NCBI GenBank assembly: GCA_035610365.1
Contig: CM069432.1
Location: forward strand, 221,982,532-222,046,531
DNA length: 64,000 nucleotides
Direction: 5' to 3'
From: Aquatica leii
Taxonomy: Eukaryota > Arthropoda > Insecta > Coleoptera > Lampyridae
Part shown: piece by piece, positions 59,689-64,000 of the stretch
Layout of the letters: the number at the start of each line of letters is the position of its first letter
Position numbering within the stretch: position 1 is the first letter of the stretch
Translations under genes and position numbers: made by a program
The notes under the pieces: model-generated
What the model was told of the DNA's origin: nothing
Databases searched by the model: none
The model's input: only the letters and a program-made list of their open reading frames with translations

Positions 59689-61319
59689 TTGCAGTCGACT
59701 GTACGATTATTAAAAACTTTAATGTTAACTGTGCATGAGTCTGTTGCATTAATTGTTATGCCAGGAATACTTTGTGACACAATATTTTGCTTAAAGTTGG
59801 TGTTAAAGAAACGACATTATTCGACTATTGAAATAGAATGTCTGGCTGTGTTATGGGTTATAGAAAAGTTTCGGCCTTAAAAGATTCTATTTTACTGTGA
59901 CCGATCATCTTTCGTTGCTATGGTTCAATCGTTTGCAAAGTCCTTGATGGCAATTAGCTCGTTGGTCTATTAGATTACAACAATACAACTTTTCGATAAT
60001 TCATCGGAAAGTGAAGGATCACGTAATTCCTGATGCGCTTTCTCGAAAAGTTCTTGCACTAGAAGCTGTCCATCTGTCTAATTTGTTTTTGTTTATATGT
60101 TTAATTTGCCGTCTACTGATCGTTAGTATAATAACCCTCCTAAACGCGTCTTGGATGGTCCTCATAAGTTTGTAAAATAGTCGGTAAAGTATAATAGTCG
60201 TTATTGTCGTGTTGTTTTTCCTCTTCTAATTCTTTTAATAGTTGGAAAATGGTAGTTCCTAGTAAACAACGTGTAGAAATGATTTGTAACCATCACGATT
60301 TTTCTGTTGCTGGACATTGTTTTGAAAACTACGGCTAGGATTTTACAACATTATTATTATCTTTGCTTACGTGCAGATTTCGCTTGCTATATTCGTCGTT
60401 GTCGTGTGTGTGCTTTGCATAAAATGAAAAAAGTTGCTTTGCTAGAATATTTGCTCCTCGTGCTAAGCCATCACACTCTTGGCAAGTCTTTTGCTGCGAC
60501 TGGTGATCGTTGACTATTTTACTTAGTCTAATCTATTCTATCCGTTACGTATTGCTCTCGGTACTTCTATTTGTAAAGTTGTCCAAGAACACATCTTTCT
60601 TCTTTTTGGTGCTTCTCAGTATCTTATTACGGACAATGGTGTTTAGTTTTATAATAAAAAGTTTGGTAAACTTTGCGCCACTTATGGGTCAATAATACTT
60701 TCTACTGCTAAATATCATCCTAGGTCTAATCCTGCCGAACGGATTATTCGTGTCTTAAAAACCAAGATTTCTTCATATGTGGAAGAAAATCATCAACATT
60801 AGGATGTGAATCTCCCGAAAATTAGCTGCGCTATTTCGTATTACAAAATACGAGGTTATTGACTGTACCTTTTTTTTTAATTATTTAGGCGTGAACACGT
60901 TCTTTCAGGAAATTTCTTTTATTGACGTTTTTATTTCGGAATCTAATGTTACTCGTTCAGTGTCTTGCTATGAAACTATCCGTACGCATATTTTAAACCA
61001 ACTTTTTAAAGGGTACACAAAAACAAAAAACGCAAAATAAATATAATCTTCGTCGTCGACATGTACGATATACAGTTGGATATTTGGTATGGCGACGTAA
61101 CTATACGCTTTCTGATGCCACTAGGTATTTTAATTTAAGTTAGCACCTAAGTTCCTGGGACCTTCTATTATTAAAATGGTTAAATCTCGTTGGACGTATG
61201 AGTTAGTCACCGCTACTGGTCAATTGGTGGGTATCTGGCATGCTGAGGATCTTAAACCAGATCAAGGCTTTTCGGACTCTTATTTAAAAAAATGTGCCGC
61301 TAAGAAACCGCATACTTAA
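59689..61319 (+). pseudogene. Ty3/gypsy pol, RNase H and integrase, 5'-truncated
   Basis: RNase H: RHYSTIEIECLAVLWVIEKF (open to 59880), TDHLSLLWFNRLQSP, LARWSIRLQQYNFSIIHRK and DHVIPDALSRKV. Integrase: WKMVVPSKQRVEMICNHHDF-like entry, with the zinc-domain pair CRVCALHKM near 60395, a core block with ITDNG near 60630, HPRSNPAERIIRVLKTKISS near 60720 (the E of the triad), a later VWRRNYTLSDAT segment near 61085, and GIWHAEDLKPDQGF near the end, stop at 61317-61319. Stops and frameshifts occur throughout. It begins just right of the 8-bp-duplication element. It could be the missing 3' half of the family at 17.2-19.3 kb. Confidence 0.85.
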
Positions 61320-61688
61320 AAAAAAAAACAAATTGTATTGTATTTCTTATTCTAAATTTCTTTTATCTATGACTGTACGTACATATCAGGTTGTTGAATT
61401 AACTACAAAATTTTTTTTTATGTGTAACATAGTTTTAAAGTATGTGCTCGAGTTCTCTAAGTATTGAGATATTGCATATTTGTATTATATTTACCAATGT
61501 AAATTTGTTCTTTTGGAATGTAAAAGTTAAGCCGACAATTTTAATTTTTTGTACAACACGTTGCCGAACTAAAAAACAATTATTGTCTGTCATCTATACC
61601 TAGATACTAGCAATTGATCTTATTTGTGTAAATCTACCTCACTTCTCTTTTATAACCTCTTTTTCAGCCTTGGATAGATTTAATTGGT

Positions 61689-61800
61689 GTCTTCCATTTT
61701 GGTTTCTAACTATTTTGGCTCTTTTTTAATTTTACGCACGTCGAGATTTGCAACCCCCCTGCCGATTCAATTGAGTTAGTCGCCAACAATCTTTGTAACT
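61689..61800 (+). repeat. Dispersed repeat of about 110 bp, copy C
   Basis: GTCTTCCATTTTGGTTTCTA, TATTTTGGCTCTTTTTTAAT, GTCGAGATTTGCAACC, CCGATTCAATTGAGTTAGTC and GCCAACAAT..GTAACT in order. It lies 370 bp downstream of the gypsy pol end, where a 3' LTR would be expected. Confidence 0.75.
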
Positions 61801-62878
61801 AATTGCGTGAATTGTCAAGATAGAATAATGTTTTTTTTATGCTGTTTAATTAGTGTTAATCTATCCTTAATGATAATACCACATCATAAAACTACTAAAA
61901 TAATTATATTAAATGTATATATATATATATATAATCTAAATTTTATAATAAATAACACGATTTTAACTGCACTTTTTTGATAAAACCAATGAAGCACTTA
62001 AACAATTATTTTTAAATTAGACATTTAGTTACTGTAATAACATTGTTCTTAGTTCTTAAATTAATGAATCGTCATTGATTAAAAACGCTGGAAAAGCATT
62101 TAGGTTTTTCAAACTTCATTAAAGTGCAATGAAGTGAACTAATCTTGCAAAATATTTTCTTGTTTATGCAACTTGCACAAAGATAGAGTTTTAAAACTTT
62201 TAATAAAACTTTTAAACGGCGCTGAAACAAAAACAAGTTCTTAGCGTATTTACATAACTTAAGTTTTTCGATTAAATTGCAATAAAGTGTTTAGCTCTAA
62301 GACATTTTTTAATTTTATCTGAACAATTTTAAGTTTAATGCGTTTTTGTAAATAAAACAAAAGAAATTTAAATTTAAAAAAATGTAATAGTCGATTCAAT
62401 TAATTTTACAGTTAATTACGTTTATTTTCTGTTGCTATTTTTAAAACTTAACTTTGTTTGTTATATACTATACGTATAACAGCATCGATGCTTTTTAAGC
62501 AGGTCGAGGTTACTAACATATTTTTGTCAGTTATGTGAGACCTAGATTATCGTCGTATTCTGTAACCAAAAGCTTCAAGATAATATTATAGAATGTAATG
62601 AATTTGAAGTAGTTCAATTCCATGCATAATGTATTGATTTTCGGGCTATATACAAAATAGCTTTTCATTAAATATTTTTTTAAATATTTGATTTTTTTAA
62701 AAACATTAAAAAATAACTTAAAATATATTTAATAATAAAATTAAGCCGGTAAATTTAAATATTCTCATTAACATAAATGCAAAAACGTATTATTTTAATC
62801 TATACATGTTTTTTTTTATTAAAGTTGGTGTTGTTTTACTTAATTTTCTTAACACTGATTTAACTAAAAGTACATATA
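61801..62878. other. AT-rich stretch without recognisable genes
   Basis: Holds a TA microsatellite (61913-61933) and otherwise nothing recognised. Confidence 0.55.
61913..61933. repeat. TA microsatellite
   Basis: About ten TA units. Confidence 0.9.
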
Positions 62879-63480
62879 CAGGGAGTAACTGATATAACGC
62901 ATAATCTCTTAATAGGGGGTAGCTACGATGATTTCGAATACATTTGCTTTATAATCATGTGGTCTACCATCAAAATTTTTTCGTAAAATTTTCAGTAAAA
63001 TAATAAGCAAGTAAGTATTAAGTACGGACCTGTTTCGTTTTATGATTAATAGAATAGAACATGATTTAAAAAAATGCAATCTTAGAAAATGGTGACTACT
63101 GAAACAAAAATTAGTGTCAAGGCTATTTGTACTAATAAATTCTTTATCTTTAAACTACTATTATGCAAATGTCCTTAATCGTTATTAAAATTACATTGTC
63201 TACATCAGGTATTATTGTTCTGTGTTTTTGTGTGACTGTACCGTTAGCAAAATAACCATTATCACTTTCTGATACAGTTGGCACGTGCAGTTTACTATTA
63301 AAGTATCTTGACTTGTGTCGCACGCTGTATGTATTCGGGTTCAACCAGGGACGTAAAAATCAACATTACATTTTCTCAAAAACTATCAGGAAGAGACCAT
63401 ATGTTTATAATAGAAATATGTTTGAAATCATTACAGCTATCCCGTATTAAAAGATTATGCAATATATTAGTTACACCCTG
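62879..63480. mobile_element. MITE of 602 bp with TA duplication and long inverted ends
   Basis: The left end CAGGGAGTAACTGATATAAC matches the reverse complement of the right end (CAGGGTGTAACTAATATATT). The similarity continues about 100 bp inward (GCATAATCTCTTAATA, GATGATTTCGAATACATTTG on the left; GCATAATCTTTTAATA, AATGATTTCAAACATATTTC from the right). TA flanks both ends (62877-62878, 63481-63482). There is no transposase. The CAGGGxGT start groups it with mariner-type elements. The open frames inside (63150-63344, 63308-63502) are chance. Confidence 0.8.
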
Positions 63481-63869
63481 TATAAATTTAGTTTTGAGAT
63501 GACACTATCTATTTGTTTTTGTAACTTTTAGTTTTAACAAATCAGTATAAATGCACAAATACGATAAAAAATAAATTTATAAGAAATGATGAAGGAATGT
63601 CTACATATTTTTTTAGGGTTATGTTGTCATAAAACCACTTTGTAAAGATATGTATATGTTTGTATTAACCTCTTAGCATGCAATAATTTTTAGAAATTTT
63701 CTTCCTCGAGTTAATAAGATATAACCGAAATATAGCAAACTGAACTTATGTTGTCATGTCGATTAACCCCAATATTTGTAGGCTTTGATATTGCTTTCCC
63801 ATTTAGTAAATCAGTAAAAATTATTATTTTTAACGTATCTCAGTTTTCCTTCAAGATATGGAATTTTTT

Positions 63870-63980
63870 TCTAAAAAAAATCGTTGCAGGTAGGATTTGA
63901 ACCTAGATTATATTTGTGAATTAATTTTAAATTATAAAAACTATAAATAAAATATACGAATACACCCAATTACGGTTTCT
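63870..63980 (-). ncRNA. Pol III-type B box followed by T run (tRNA/SINE-like scrap)
   Basis: On the minus strand TAGGTTCAAATCCTACCTGC contains the exact B box GGTTCAAATCC (63903-63893), followed within 20 bases by T8, a pol III terminator. An A-box-like sequence lies about 62 bases upstream (AACCGTAATTGG, two mismatches). No acceptor stem pairs with GCAACGA, so it is not an intact tRNA; a SINE tail or pseudogene is likely. Confidence 0.35.
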
Positions 63981-64000
63981 TTATCAGACTTATCTTTTGA

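Noticed and set aside
63841-64000. Intact tRNA gene on the minus strand
   Set aside because: Only the B box and T run are convincing; no acceptor-stem partner for GCAACGA and no anticodon arm at proper spacing.
1-64000. CRISPR array, bacterial operon or prophage content
   Set aside because: No regularly spaced short repeats with unique spacers, no ribosome-binding-site-led gene clusters; introns and eukaryotic elements show a nuclear eukaryotic origin.

Overview
This window looks like a piece of an AT-rich insect (or at least arthropod) nuclear genome, and it is almost entirely a transposable-element graveyard. The evidence is intron-split coding remnants with short GT..AG introns, and families typical of insect genomes: an LTR-flanked errantivirus of the 17.6/297 type, Penelope-like elements, several mariner-type elements, piggyBac, pogo/Tigger, Ty3/gypsy, and a Mutator-like/YqaJ fusion protein. 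I found no intact host gene, no rRNA, no complete tRNA and no CRISPR array. Nearly every recognisable reading frame carries stops or frameshifts.

Left part (1-16 kb). A tyrosine-recombinase-like fragment lies at the edge on the minus strand. It is followed by a multi-exon Mutator-like/YqaJ pseudogene (713-3653). At 6904-9567 a mariner-type element with about 465-bp inverted repeats and a decayed transposase sits at the central TA of an older palindromic MITE. Next come a two-unit tandem repeat, a palindromic MITE (12.7 kb), and an inverted repeat whose two arms each carry a hammerhead-ribozyme-like motif, close to the tail of a Penelope-like endonuclease (14.0-14.15 kb). A second mariner remnant is at 15.7-16.0 kb.

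Central part (17-48 kb). This holds a gypsy gag-pol relic (17.2-19.3 kb), a pogo-like transposase with a C-terminal zinc finger (19.8-20.5 kb), minus-strand gypsy RNase H and integrase pieces (23.7-25.9 kb), a Penelope reverse transcriptase relic (26.1-26.6 kb) and a mariner C-terminus (26.7-27.3 kb). A 3.2-kb candidate element (31.2-34.4 kb) carries an insect DUF7869-like protein. A pogo 5' end follows at 34.8 kb, then a Penelope GIY-YIG piece at 41.5 kb, and a piggyBac relic directly abutting a pogo-type C-terminus (46.4-47.8 kb).

Right part (48-64 kb). A full-length but defective errantivirus spans 48382-55598, with paired LTRs, a TATA target duplication and a tRNA-type primer-binding site. 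Its pol is broken by an insertion carrying piggyBac sequence, and it has no recognisable integrase core. An element with 8-bp target duplications and THAP/DUF4806-like exons (58254-59570) comes next, possibly a P-superfamily relative. After it lie the 3' half of another gypsy pol (59.7-61.3 kb) and a TA-flanked MITE (62879-63480). A previously unlabelled repeat of about 110 bp occurs four times (24.2, 44.1, 51.7 and 61.7 kb), often beside gypsy-type sequence. The elements do not work together as a pathway: the window records repeated, nested insertion and decay.
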